This document shows positions 1-8,626 of a DNA stretch of 64,000 nucleotides, one piece after another. The notes below the pieces were generated by a model that saw only the letters and a list, made by a program, of their open reading frames with translations, was not told the origin of the DNA and ran no database searches. A program made the translations under genes and the position numbers. The stretch lies in NCBI RefSeq assembly GCF_030441895.1, contig NZ_JARJAS010000020.1; one strand, given 5' to 3'. The DNA is from Enterococcus_D entomosocium. GTDB taxonomy: Bacteria; Bacillota; Bacilli; Lactobacillales; Enterococcaceae. Position 1 is the stretch's first letter; every line of letters begins with the position of its first letter.

Positions 1-481
1 CATTGGTCATTCAGAACGTCGTGAATACTTCCATGAGACAGATGAAGACATCAACAAAAAAGCCAAAGCAATCTTTGCAAACGGCATGATCCCAATCCTA
101 TGCTGTGGTGAATCTTTAGAAACCTATGAAGCTGGCAAAACAGCGGAGTGGATCGAAGGACAAATCACTGCTGGCTTAGACGGTTTAACAGACGGTCAAG
201 TAAGTAATCTTGTGATTGCTTACGAACCAATCTGGGCGATCGGTACTGGTAAATCAGCGGATGCAAACATCGCAGACGAAATTTGTGGCGTTGTCCGCAA
301 AACCGTTGAAAAATTATACGGCAAAGAAGTTTCAGATAGCGTGCGTATCCAATACGGCGGTTCTGTAAAACCTGAAAACATTGCTGAATACATGGCAAAA
401 GAAAATGTTGACGGAGCATTAGTTGGCGGCGCAAGCTTGCAAGCTGATTCATTCCTAGCATTATTAGATGCTGTAAAATAA
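1..481 (+). CDS. tpiA: Triosephosphate isomerase, C-terminal part (cut by window start)
   Basis: Interconverts dihydroxyacetone phosphate and glyceraldehyde 3-phosphate in glycolysis. The reading frame is open from base 2 and begins with IGHSERR, a hallmark loop of the family. The catalytic glutamate motif AYEPIWAIGTG follows, and the phosphate-binding segment YGGSVKPEN and the GGASL motif close the barrel. About 159 residues are present, so roughly the first 90 of a usual 250 lie outside the window. It is followed after 112 bases by eno in the same direction, as in the gap-pgk-tpi-eno glycolytic cluster of many Firmicutes. Function is certain from the motifs; only the start is missing. Confidence 0.98.
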   Translation, partial: IGHSERREYFHETDEDINKKAKAIFANGMIPILCCGESLETYEAGKTAEWIEGQITAGLDGLTDGQVSNLVIAYEPIWAIGTGKSADANIADEICGVVRKTVEKLYGKEVSDSVRIQYGGSVKPENIAEYMAKENVDGALVGGASLQADSFLALLDAVK

Positions 482-546
482 TTTCATTTTCATGAAAATA
501 ACATTTGCAGAATCGTGATTTTTTCACTACAATTAAGTTGTTCGCA

Positions 547-562
547 AGGGGTATTCCCCTTA
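547..562 (+). other. Small hairpin between tpiA and eno
   Basis: AAGGGG and CCCCTT flank a four-base loop (TATT) just upstream of the eno ribosome binding site. There is no U-tract after it, so it is more likely an mRNA processing or stability element in the glycolytic operon than a terminator. This role is inferred. Confidence 0.35.
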
Positions 563-593
563 AGATAAAACAAACTCAAAGGAGAGACAAAAC

Positions 594-1895
594 ATGTCAA
601 TTATTACTGATGTTTACGCACGCGAAGTCTTAGACTCACGTGGTAACCCAACTATCGAAGTAGAAGTCTACACAGAATCAGGTGCTTTCGGCCGCGGAAT
701 GGTTCCTTCAGGAGCTTCAACAGGTGAACACGAAGCAGTTGAATTACGTGATGGCGACAAAGCTCGTTATGGCGGTAAAGGTGTAACGAAAGCAGTTGAC
801 AATGTAAATAACATCATTGCAGAAGCTATCATCGGCTACGATGTACGTGACCAAATGGCTATCGATAAAGCAATGATCGCTTTAGACGGAACTCCTAACA
901 AAGGCAAATTAGGCGCAAACGCGATTCTTGGTGTTTCTATCGCTGTTGCTCGTGCAGCTGCTGATTACCTAGAAGTACCTTTATACCACTACTTAGGCGG
1001 ATTCAATACAAAAGTATTGCCAACTCCTATGATGAACATCATCAACGGTGGTTCTCACTCTGACGCACCAATCGCTTTCCAAGAATTCATGATCTTGCCT
1101 GTAGGCGCACCTACATTCAAAGAAGGCTTACGTTGGGGTACTGAAGTATTCCACGCTTTGAAATCAATCTTGTCTAAACGTGGTTTAGAAACTTCAGTAG
1201 GTGACGAAGGTGGTTTCGCTCCTCGTTTTGAAGGAACTGAAGACGGTGTTGAAACAATCTTAGAAGCAATCAAAGCTGCTGGTTTAGAACCAGGTAAAGA
1301 TGTATACCTAGGATTTGACTGTGCATCATCAGAATTCTACGAAAACGGTGTTTACGACTACTCTAAATTTGAAGGCGAAAACGGCGTAAAACGTACTGCT
1401 GCTGAACAAGTTGACTACTTAGAAGAATTAGTTAACAAATACCCAATCATCACTATCGAAGACGGTATGGATGAAAACGATTGGGATGGTTGGAAACTAT
1501 TAACTGAACGCTTAGGCGACAAAGTTCAATTAGTAGGGGATGACTTGTTTGTTACAAATACTGAAATCCTTGAAAAAGGAATCAAAAACGGTATCGGTAA
1601 CTCAATCCTTATCAAAGTTAACCAAATCGGTACATTGACTGAAACATTCAATGCTATCGAAATGGCGAAAGAAGCTGGTTACACTGCAGTCGTTTCTCAC
1701 CGTTCAGGTGAAACAGAAGATTCAACAATCTCTGATATCGCTGTTGCAACAAACGCTGGCCAAATCAAAACTGGTTCTCTTTCACGTACTGACCGTATTG
1801 CAAAATACAACCAATTACTACGTATCGAAGACCAACTTGGTGAAGTTGCTGAATACAAAGGCTTGCAAGCTTTCTACAACTTAAAAAATAAATAA
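594..1895 (+). CDS. eno: Enolase (phosphopyruvate hydratase)
   Basis: Converts 2-phosphoglycerate to phosphoenolpyruvate in glycolysis; cytoplasmic, often also found on the surface of Gram-positive bacteria. The 433-residue length is typical. Visible family motifs are the N-terminal VLDSRGNPT, SGASTGEHEA, the acid/base glutamate region GDEGGFAP, the metal ligands in GFDCASSEF, TIEDGMDENDW and VGDDLFVTN, and the signature ILIKVNQIGT with SHRSGETED. ATG 594 is preceded by AAGGAGAG with good spacing. It follows tpiA and ends at a strong terminator, so it is the last gene of its transcript. Confidence 0.99.
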   Translation: MSIITDVYAREVLDSRGNPTIEVEVYTESGAFGRGMVPSGASTGEHEAVELRDGDKARYGGKGVTKAVDNVNNIIAEAIIGYDVRDQMAIDKAMIALDGTPNKGKLGANAILGVSIAVARAAADYLEVPLYHYLGGFNTKVLPTPMMNIINGGSHSDAPIAFQEFMILPVGAPTFKEGLRWGTEVFHALKSILSKRGLETSVGDEGGFAPRFEGTEDGVETILEAIKAAGLEPGKDVYLGFDCASSEFYENGVYDYSKFEGENGVKRTAAEQVDYLEELVNKYPIITIEDGMDENDWDGWKLLTERLGDKVQLVGDDLFVTNTEILEKGIKNGIGNSILIKVNQIGTLTETFNAIEMAKEAGYTAVVSHRSGETEDSTISDIAVATNAGQIKTGSLSRTDRIAKYNQLLRIEDQLGEVAEYKGLQAFYNLKNK

Positions 1896-1942
1896 TCTTA
1901 GCTTAATCAAACGTTGTCGTTTGGCTGAACTGAAATGATGGT

Positions 1943-1983
1943 AAAGTCCCCTCATGTGTAAATGACATGAGGGGACTTTTTTA
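1943..1983 (+). terminator. Intrinsic terminator after eno
   Basis: A 15-base-pair stem (AAAGTCCCCTCATGT pairing with ACATGAGGGGACTTT) is followed by a run of T. It closes the glycolytic transcript. Confidence 0.93.
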
Positions 1984-2223
1984 CTTACAATTCACGGATC
2001 AGGGAGTTTAGCTGAAACAGGTCAACAAAACTGGTTGGTAGATTTATTTAAGTAAAAACCGTGGATTGGTTTTGCTTCATTCAAATTTCGTGAACACTTA
2101 CTTTTTGATTAACTTTTAATCTGATAAAATTTTCACAGGAATCAAAGTGGAAAAAGAGTTTTTTCGGTATGCTAATTGTATGATAGACTATAGGAAAACT
2201 TGGTGTTTTGGGAGAGAATGCTG

Positions 2224-3279
2224 ATGAAAAAATTGTACATAAATAATGTTGTATCAAAGGAAGCAGAACATATTGTTTCGGCTGCAGGGATTATTGACCT
2301 ATTTCCCAAAGAAGTGATCCTCCAGTATAATTGGCTGATTACAGATTATTCAGGTGACACAAGTATTTTTCGTTCGATTGAAAAGAAGAAGAATGGAAAG
2401 TCGCTTATTTGGCTGACCGGCCATAATTTATTGGATACAATCAAAGACACGTATCTTTATGAAGGGGTGTTAACTGGTTTTTTACCCAGTATTACTTTAG
2501 ATGATCTTTTGTTCTTTGATTCTTACACTGAGTGGGAAGGGTGGAATCGTGATGTAGATCTTCCGTACATTCAGCATCCATTAGGCAGCTTAGAATTAAT
2601 CATTGATGATGGTAGCTCATATTCTGTCGTTACAGACGATACAGATCTATTGGTATATATAGAAAAGCATTGTAAGGATATAGCTGTGTCTGATTCATGT
2701 GATGAAAGACCAGACAGATCGTTTGGCGATCTTTATAGTCAACAGTTGCTACCCACAACTATTGGCAACTGGTGGTTAACCTTTAACGGGGAGCCGATTT
2801 CTTTTAAAGTAATCGATGGTCATAGCAATTTTTCGAGTGACTACGGTGAAACTCATCCAGATTGGGTCAACGAAATAATCGGTCGATTTATCTTATTGCC
2901 TAATTTAAAAATGATCAAAGGAAAGGGAAAACTTGAGATAAAAACGAATCTTCCTCGACACTCTTTCCGTGATTTTGAAATCGTTAGTGGGGAGCGATAC
3001 TATGGAGCGCAATATTTGTTAAAAGAATCGGCCAATAACCTTAATTTTGCTGTAGCTCAATATTATGACGATGAATGTTTCCTGAAAAAATCCTGTGGTG
3101 TGTATCTTCTTGACAGATCTGACTCGGGGCTCCCAGCTTATTTTATTGAGGGGAATCAAAAGCCAACTGATTTAAGATTTTGTTTGTCATGGGGGGCGTT
3201 GAATACTGAGGATTCTTTGTCCTTGGATGTGGCTTGTGGCTTTGATCAAGATGAGATTGTTCAAACTTTTAGTAATTAA
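2224..3279 (+). CDS. Hypothetical protein, no recognised family
   Basis: I do not recognise this protein of about 351 residues. It has no signal peptide, no membrane segment and no cysteine or histidine cluster that would suggest a metal site. It is acidic and rich in aromatic residues (for example EWEGWNRDVD, NWWLTFNGE, HPDWVNEIIGRF), which suggests a folded cytoplasmic protein with two halves, roughly 1-175 and 180-351. An upstream TTG at 2200 and an ATG at 2218 are in frame, but ATG 2224 has the best-spaced Shine-Dalgarno (GGGAGAG at 2210-2216) and begins MKKLY. The gene stands alone between two terminators, which fits an accessory gene. An immunity or stand-alone antitoxin type of protein is conceivable, but nothing in the sequence proves it. 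Confidence 0.65.
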   Translation: MKKLYINNVVSKEAEHIVSAAGIIDLFPKEVILQYNWLITDYSGDTSIFRSIEKKKNGKSLIWLTGHNLLDTIKDTYLYEGVLTGFLPSITLDDLLFFDSYTEWEGWNRDVDLPYIQHPLGSLELIIDDGSSYSVVTDDTDLLVYIEKHCKDIAVSDSCDERPDRSFGDLYSQQLLPTTIGNWWLTFNGEPISFKVIDGHSNFSSDYGETHPDWVNEIIGRFILLPNLKMIKGKGKLEIKTNLPRHSFRDFEIVSGERYYGAQYLLKESANNLNFAVAQYYDDECFLKKSCGVYLLDRSDSGLPAYFIEGNQKPTDLRFCLSWGALNTEDSLSLDVACGFDQDEIVQTFSN

Positions 3280-3295
3280 TAGTGAATGAAAGCTA

Positions 3296-3350
3296 TATAG
3301 AAAAAATCTGTTTCTAGTGGATGAATAAGGAACAGGTTTTTTCTATAGTA
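3296..3350 (+). terminator. Terminator after the orphan gene at 2224-3279
   Basis: A 17-base-pair stem (3296-3312 with 3331-3347, one G-U pair) carries A-rich and T-rich arms, so it could act in both directions. Confidence 0.8.
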
Positions 3351-3806
3351 AGTAAGTTGAAAAAGTTAAGAGAACTTATAAATAAAGGGAAAATAACAGT
3401 AAGATTTTAAAGAATCTGCTAAAATTTTTGTAACCGAAAATGAAAATAATATGATTGTTTATGAAAATTTTCATTTTTTATTTACAATTATTATTTTTTG
3501 ACTAGTGAAATTTTAACGAGTTGCCAATCACTGCTGTTGCTCAAGAGTTTTCAAGGAAAGAACTTTTATCACAAACAAAAGATTCTTTCTTGATTTTGAG
3601 TATTTATCATGAAGAAATTGTTCTGCTGTTTTTTAAAACTAAAGAAATTCTATTTCATTTTCACAAGTTCTCCTGAGAGCAAGAATCATTTTATGGTTCT
3701 TGCTTTCATTTTTTTCACATAAACAAACTTTGAGGTATTTTGCATTTTGTCTTTTTTCCGATTAGGATAATCACCTGAGTAAAATTTGTTGTTTGGAGGA
3801 AGAAAA
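3351..3806. other. 456-base AT-rich spacer without a gene
   Basis: No open frame with a plausible ribosome binding site is visible on either strand. The stretch is very AT-rich. It contains one terminator-like hairpin (described separately) and the ribosome binding site GGAGGA (3795-3800) of the surface protein gene. A promoter for that gene is not obvious; GATAAT at 3766-3771 is only a weak candidate -10. Confidence 0.6.
3678..3718 (+). terminator. Orphan terminator-like hairpin upstream of the surface protein gene
   Basis: AGCAAGAA (3678-3685) pairs with TTCTTGCT (3697-3704) and is followed by TTCATTTTTTTC. No gene ends just before it, so it could terminate read-through from 2224-3279, end a small RNA encoded in the spacer, or act as an attenuator in the leader of the downstream gene. 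Confidence 0.55.
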
Positions 3807-6800
3807 ATGCTTACTTATGTGAAAAAAATAGCTTACCCAATTTTCATGTTGTCCTTGCTTGTCATGTCGTATGTGACGCCATTGTTACCAGTCGTTACAG
3901 CTCATGCAAACACCGAGGGAAGCACCAAAACAGTCCTATTTCAGAACGAAAAAGGCACAGCGCAAGTGACCTCATTACCAGATCCTACCACAGGGGAGAT
4001 CACTTGGACGATCCAAGTAGAAAAGAATCAACAAGCAGCAAATCAACTGGCATTCAGCTTGAGTGAAGGGGAACAAACGGTTCTGCCGAACTCGATTCAA
4101 AGTAGCGGCACGCCATTTACATATGATTCGCAAAGACAGCAGTTGATAGAAGAAACTACTAGCAGTTCTTTTAGCCAAATGACGCTAACGTTTCAAACAA
4201 AAAGTCTTCAAACATTGACAATCAATTCCGCCTTCCTTCAAACAGATGAAGGAAATGAACAAGTGAAAGAAGACCTCATCAACTCAACAGATGTAGCAGT
4301 TGTTCTACCTGAAAATGAATCCACAGAAGCAACGAGTACAGAAGCCGTACTTTCTGAGACTCAGGATCAAACAGTGGCTTCTGAAAAACAGGTTGTAACA
4401 ACAAGCAGCGAGTCACAACAACAAACGGCGTCAAATACTGCATCAAAAACCATAGAATCAACGCCTGATACCCAAGCAAGTGCGCCAGCAGCTTCACAAC
4501 TTTCAAGTGGGGGCATTTTTAAAAATGATGTTCCTGAAGTTGATGACGCACTTCTAGGAGAAGCGCAATATTTTCATATTTTTGCTAACCATGCGACGCT
4601 AAATACACACACGAACGGAAATTTGGCCGTTGGTGAATTAAACGGAAATGTCAATTTTGGGACCAGTATTCAGGATGGTTCTTTGCCAACAGAAATCAAT
4701 TATATTCAAAAGATCAATTCCATCGCAAACTCTTCTTTTGTATCAGGAACTGATAGTAGAAAAAACAAAGTTGTTTTTGGCCCATCAGTCACAGTAGATT
4801 TAGCAGATCAAAATCAGCAACCTGCCGTTTTTGTAAATGGTCAGAGAATGGATCACTTGAAGACTTCCGAAGTTTTCCAAGATCAATCTGCAAGTGAACC
4901 GTATATAGATTTTAAAAAGGTATTTTCAAGGTTACAGGCGACGTCAGAAAGGCTAGGAGCCTATCCGCAAACACCCGGTGTAACCAAAGATTTTACTGAT
5001 AATAATCAGCGGGTCATCAATACCGCCCGTGCTGAAAATGATACGCAAGAGGTGGTGTTGACCTTAACGGATGAACAAGGAAACCCGCTTGATGACGGTG
5101 TTTACGAACTTCAAAATAAAAAGACACATAAAGAGGTTGATGAAGAGGTCACAAATGATGATGGACAAGTAATCGAAACGGATCTTCCAGAAGGGGACTA
5201 TTCCTTTGTTGAAACAGAAGCGCCAGATGGTTATCTAATCGACAAGAAACCAATTTCCTTTTCGGCAGATACTATTGATGAAGAAGATCAAAAGGTAGTC
5301 GTTACACTTTCAAAAACAGAATTAGAAAAAGATACACCAATTACCATCAAAGGGCTAACAAAAGGCACGTCTCCTGTACTCATCAATGTGGATACCGAAG
5401 GAGCAAGTACCGTCAATATCAAGTCGCAAATCAAACTAGAATATACAGATGGCACGACGCGCAATAGTCATGAAACAGAAGTGTTTGATGATGCCGTTAT
5501 CCTATGGAATTTTATTAATCAGCCAGAAAATCAAATGCTTTCGATTAATAGTCCCTTCCAAGGAACGATTTTGGCTGTTGGTGATACAGTTGATGTCCAC
5601 CAAAATGTTGACGGTAGTATCATTGCTGATACGGTATTGGTCAATGCGGAAACCCACCGCTGGGATCTTCAAGCCAATGAAACGGTTGTACCGATAATCA
5701 AACTAGCTGCAATGAATCACCTGCTGTCTCTTGATACAACGACAATCAGCGGAACCAAAACGTGGGACGATTATGACAACAAATTTAATACCCGTCCGAC
5801 AAGCATTACGGTTCAATTACTGCAAAACGGTGAAGTGTTCCAAACAAAAACGGTTACCCCAAATAAAGAGGGGGAATGGCATTATGAATTTACCGATCTA
5901 CCAACAACCGACGAATCTGGTCAGACCTATGACTACGCAATTCAAGAAACACCCGTTGATGGGTATACCACCAAAGTAAATGGCTATGACCTAATCAACA
6001 CCTACCGTAATACCGAAACGACAGAAGTATCAGGAACAAAGACATGGAATGACTATGACAATAAGTTCAATACCCGTCCTGAAAGCATCACTGTCAAACT
6101 GATTCAAAATGAAAAGGAAATCGACAAGCAAGTCGTAAAATCAGATAACCACGGCAACTGGACCTATCGCTTTGACAATCTGCCTAAGTATGATGCCGAA
6201 GGAAAAGTGTACACTTACACGATCCAAGAAGAAAATGTTCCAGAATACACCACCAAAGTAAATGGCTATGACCTAGTCAACACCTACCGTAATACGGAAA
6301 CAACAACAGTTTCAGGAACGAAAACATGGAATGATAACAACAATCAGCTCAACATCCGACCAGAAAGTATCACTGTCGAATTGATGCAAAATGGTAAAAA
6401 GATCGACAATCAAATCGTAAAAGCCGATAAAGAAGGGAACTGGACTTATCACTTCGAGAATCTGCCTAAGTATGATTCCAAGGGAAAAGCCTATGTCTAC
6501 ACGTTTCAAGAAGCAACCGTTTCTGGATATATCAGTGAAGTAAACGGCTATGACCTAGTCAATACGGAAACAACCACAGTTTCAGGCAGAAAAACTTGGA
6601 ATGACAACGACAACCAATTCAACACCCGCCCTGAAAGCATCACTGTCAAGCTGATGCAAAACGGCGAAAAATACGCAGAAAAAATCGTAAAAGCCGATAA
6701 AAAAGGCAACTGGACCTATCGCTTTGATAAGCTGCCAAAATACGATGCCGAAGGAAAAGCCTATACCTACACGATCCAAGAAGTAAAAATTCCAGATTAC

Positions 6801-7079
6801 ACCACCAAAATAAATGGCTATAACTTAGTCAACACTTATACAGGGCCAGAGACACCGAAAACCCCGAGTGATCCTAAAAAGCCGCAGGTCCCGTTATCAC
6901 CTAAAAAGCCAGATACATCTAAACAACCGGAAGATGACAACAAGAATGACGCAAACCATGCGACTACTGAAAAACGATTGCCTAAGACAAACGAGCGCTC
7001 TTCTTATGTGTGGAGTATCCTTGGAAGTATTTTACTCGTTACAAGCGTTGGGATACTTTATCGACGAAAACATAGTTAA
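3807..7079 (+). CDS. Cell-wall-anchored surface protein with Cna-B repeats and LPKTN sorting motif
   Basis: A secreted, sortase-anchored adhesin-like protein of 1090 residues. Domains in order: signal peptide 1-34 (hydrophobic core, cleavage near AHA); linker rich in Ser, Thr and Gln about 140-240; choice-of-anchor A-type region about 249-410 (YFHIFANHATLNTHTNG, INYIQKINSIANSSF); SpaA-like prealbumin fold about 412-502 (LTDEQGNPLDDGVYEL, VETEAPDGYLID); an unassigned beta-rich region to about 645; four Cna-B repeats about 646-1011; a Pro/Lys linker; LPKTN at 1058-1062; a hydrophobic segment and the tail RRKHS. Each Cna-B repeat keeps the Lys (GTKTW or GRKTW), Glu (IQE or FQE) and Asn (VNTY or equivalent) expected for an internal isopeptide bond. 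ATG 3807 follows GGAGGA; upstream TTG codons are unlikely. The sorting motif has Asn where Gly is usual. Ligand unknown. Confidence 0.93.
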   Translation: MLTYVKKIAYPIFMLSLLVMSYVTPLLPVVTAHANTEGSTKTVLFQNEKGTAQVTSLPDPTTGEITWTIQVEKNQQAANQLAFSLSEGEQTVLPNSIQSSGTPFTYDSQRQQLIEETTSSSFSQMTLTFQTKSLQTLTINSAFLQTDEGNEQVKEDLINSTDVAVVLPENESTEATSTEAVLSETQDQTVASEKQVVTTSSESQQQTASNTASKTIESTPDTQASAPAASQLSSGGIFKNDVPEVDDALLGEAQYFHIFANHATLNTHTNGNLAVGELNGNVNFGTSIQDGSLPTEINYIQKINSIANSSFVSGTDSRKNKVVFGPSVTVDLADQNQQPAVFVNGQRMDHLKTSEVFQDQSASEPYIDFKKVFSRLQATSERLGAYPQTPGVTKDFTDNNQRVINTARAENDTQEVVLTLTDEQGNPLDDGVYELQNKKTHKEVDEEVTNDDGQVIETDLPEGDYSFVETEAPDGYLIDKKPISFSADTIDEEDQKVVVTLSKTELEKDTPITIKGLTKGTSPVLINVDTEGASTVNIKSQIKLEYTDGTTRNSHETEVFDDAVILWNFINQPENQMLSINSPFQGTILAVGDTVDVHQNVDGSIIADTVLVNAETHRWDLQANETVVPIIKLAAMNHLLSLDTTTISGTKTWDDYDNKFNTRPTSITVQLLQNGEVFQTKTVTPNKEGEWHYEFTDLPTTDESGQTYDYAIQETPVDGYTTKVNGYDLINTYRNTETTEVSGTKTWNDYDNKFNTRPESITVKLIQNEKEIDKQVVKSDNHGNWTYRFDNLPKYDAEGKVYTYTIQEENVPEYTTKVNGYDLVNTYRNTETTTVSGTKTWNDNNNQLNIRPESITVELMQNGKKIDNQIVKADKEGNWTYHFENLPKYDSKGKAYVYTFQEATVSGYISEVNGYDLVNTETTTVSGRKTWNDNDNQFNTRPESITVKLMQNGEKYAEKIVKADKKGNWTYRFDKLPKYDAEGKAYTYTIQEVKIPDYTTKINGYNLVNTYTGPETPKTPSDPKKPQVPLSPKKPDTSKQPEDDNKNDANHATTEKRLPKTNERSSYVWSILGSILLVTSVGILYRRKHS
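5742..6838 (+). repeat. Four tandem Cna-B repeat units
   Basis: Units of about 265-285 bases begin near 5742, 6024, 6309 and 6582, each starting with a variant of SGTKTWxDxxxxxNxRP and ending in xKVNGYDLVNTY or similar. Several stretches are near-identical at the DNA level, such as the segment around 5967-5995 and its copy around 6250-6278. The linker between units 3 and 4 lacks the four residues YRNT present in the others. The similarity suggests copy number changes by recombination. Confidence 0.9.
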
Positions 7080-7088
7080 CCAATCAAA

Positions 7089-7133
7089 ACTTTGTCCTGC
7101 TTCTCTGCTAGAAGTCAGTACAAAGATTTTTTC
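7089..7133 (+). terminator. Terminator after the surface protein gene
   Basis: ACTTTGT (7089-7095) pairs with ACAAAG (7120-7125), with an inner CTTCT/AGAAG stem, followed by TTTTTTC. Confidence 0.65.
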
Positions 7134-7223
7134 TTAAAAAAGTATAGGACTTATTTAAGACTTGCGACAAAACTTTGGCTGAAAACCGGTGTAAATGGTA
7201 AACTAAAATGAAGGGGGGATCCT

Positions 7224-8180
7224 ATGGTTTGGCTATTGCTACTACTGCTAATTTTTATTTTTTTGGTGTACTATGTATATCGCACGTCTGTGATGAAAAA
7301 GGGCGTACGCTATTTTGTTTCGGCAATTATTATGCGTAACAATGAATGGTATGAAAAAGAAGGCAGAAAGAAACTGGGGATTCCATACAAAGAGCGGATC
7401 GCGAAAAGCAGTTCGGCTTTTTGGTCACAAGGTTCGGAATGTACGGTAACGACCACCGATGATCTGATCCTGAGAGCAGAAGTCTTTGATCAGTGTGCTA
7501 AAACGTGGGTGATCTGCTTGCATGGGTATCGCAGTGATGGGCAAGCAGACTGTCAAGATGCGGCCGAGAAATTCTGGGCTGCGGGTTACAATGTTTTAGT
7601 TCCTGATTTGCGTGGACATGGCCGTAGTGAAGGCAAAGAGATCGGCTTAGGGTGGCTAGATCGGATGGATCTGCTTTTGTGGATCGATAAGATTTTGGAA
7701 AAAGACCCACAAACCCAAATCTTCCTCTATGGTTTAGGGATGGGAGCGGCGACTTTGCTGCTGGCCAGTGGAGAAGTCATGCCGGTGCAAGTTGCGGGTT
7801 TGATCTCAGACAGCAGTTATACGTCCGTTTATAGTGCCATTCGGGCAAGTCTACCACAATTTTCTCGGTTACCCGTCAAGCGCTTTTTGCGATTAGCCAA
7901 TCGTTACAGTAAACACTTAGTCGGCTACCCCTTCCTACAAATCTCAGTGACCCGACAAGTCGGCAGCAACCATTTACCTGTGCTGTTTTTACAAGGAGAA
8001 AAGGATACGTTTCTTTCTGAAAAAGAAATCAATACTTTAATGGAAGCAACGGCTGGGCCGAAACAAAAAGTCCTTTTTCCCAATATGGGACATTTACAGG
8101 CAGTTAAAGATGCCCCAGAATATTGGCCAACCGTTTTGCAATTTATTGAGAATATCAAACAAAAAACAGACATTGTCTGA
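7224..8180 (+). CDS. Membrane-anchored alpha/beta-hydrolase-fold protein lacking the nucleophile serine
   Basis: A 318-residue protein with an N-terminal membrane anchor (residues 1-20, MVWLLLLLLIF onward) and an alpha/beta-hydrolase domain facing outward or at the membrane. The oxyanion region LHGYRSDG, the strand DLRGHGRSEG and the late acidic and histidine positions (GEKDTFL and NMGHLQ) match the YqkD/YfhR-like hydrolase family. The nucleophile elbow, normally G-x-S-x-G, reads YGLGMGAA: the serine position (about residue 172) is a glycine codon GGG. The Asp and His of the triad remain. ATG 7224 follows AGGGGGG. Known relatives are esterases of uncertain substrate; this copy is probably not a conventional serine hydrolase. 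It shares a transcript with the GNAT gene 17 bases downstream. Confidence 0.85.
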   Translation: MVWLLLLLLIFIFLVYYVYRTSVMKKGVRYFVSAIIMRNNEWYEKEGRKKLGIPYKERIAKSSSAFWSQGSECTVTTTDDLILRAEVFDQCAKTWVICLHGYRSDGQADCQDAAEKFWAAGYNVLVPDLRGHGRSEGKEIGLGWLDRMDLLLWIDKILEKDPQTQIFLYGLGMGAATLLLASGEVMPVQVAGLISDSSYTSVYSAIRASLPQFSRLPVKRFLRLANRYSKHLVGYPFLQISVTRQVGSNHLPVLFLQGEKDTFLSEKEINTLMEATAGPKQKVLFPNMGHLQAVKDAPEYWPTVLQFIENIKQKTDIV

Positions 8181-8197
8181 TAGAAAGGGCGAAAACA

Positions 8198-8470
8198 ATG
8201 GAAATAAAAGAAGAAAACAAGCGTTTTGCTTTATATGATGGAGAAACAGAAATTGGTGAGATTACATGGCAAGAAACACCAGATGATGTACTTGAAGTTG
8301 ATCACACCTTCCTCAACCCTGATTATCGTGGACAGCAATTGGCGCAAAAATTGCTCAAAGCAGTTGTTGAAAAAGCACGACGGGAAGAGAAAAAAATTAT
8401 GCCTGTCTGCTCCTTTGCGGTTAAAGAGTTCAAAGAAAAACCAGAATATGATGACGTACTCGTTCGCTGA
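8198..8470 (+). CDS. Small GNAT-family N-acetyltransferase (YjdJ type)
   Basis: A 90-residue protein of the short GNAT subfamily. Acetyl-CoA binding is indicated by HTFLNPDYRGQQLAQKLL, where the RGQQLA turn corresponds to motif A, followed by VVEKARREEKKIMPVCSFA typical of the subfamily. The substrate is unknown. It lies 17 bases after the alpha/beta-hydrolase gene and is followed by a terminator, so the two are probably co-transcribed. The start ATG 8198 has AAAGGG upstream. Confidence 0.88.
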   Translation: MEIKEENKRFALYDGETEIGEITWQETPDDVLEVDHTFLNPDYRGQQLAQKLLKAVVEKARREEKKIMPVCSFAVKEFKEKPEYDDVLVR

Positions 8471-8497
8471 TTTGAACGAAAGCGATCTATGAGAAAA

Positions 8498-8525
8498 AGG
8501 CTGTCAGAAAGGACAGTCTTTTTTT
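8498..8525 (+). terminator. Terminator after the GNAT gene
   Basis: AGGCTGTC pairs with GACAGTCT (one G-U pair) across a short AGAAAG loop, followed by eight T. Confidence 0.85.
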
Positions 8526-8581
8526 TAAACCGTCACGCAACGAGCAATGACAAAAAGGGAGTAGTAATTTCTAGCGGAAAA

Positions 8582-8590
8582 TGCTAAAAT
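8582..8590 (+). promoter_or_regulatory. Extended -10 promoter for secG
   Basis: TGCTAAAAT is an extended -10 element 37 bases before the secG start. No good -35 is visible at the usual distance. Confidence 0.5.
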
Positions 8591-8626
8591 AGAAAGGACG
8601 ACTTTAGCAAGCAAGGAGGAGCTAAC

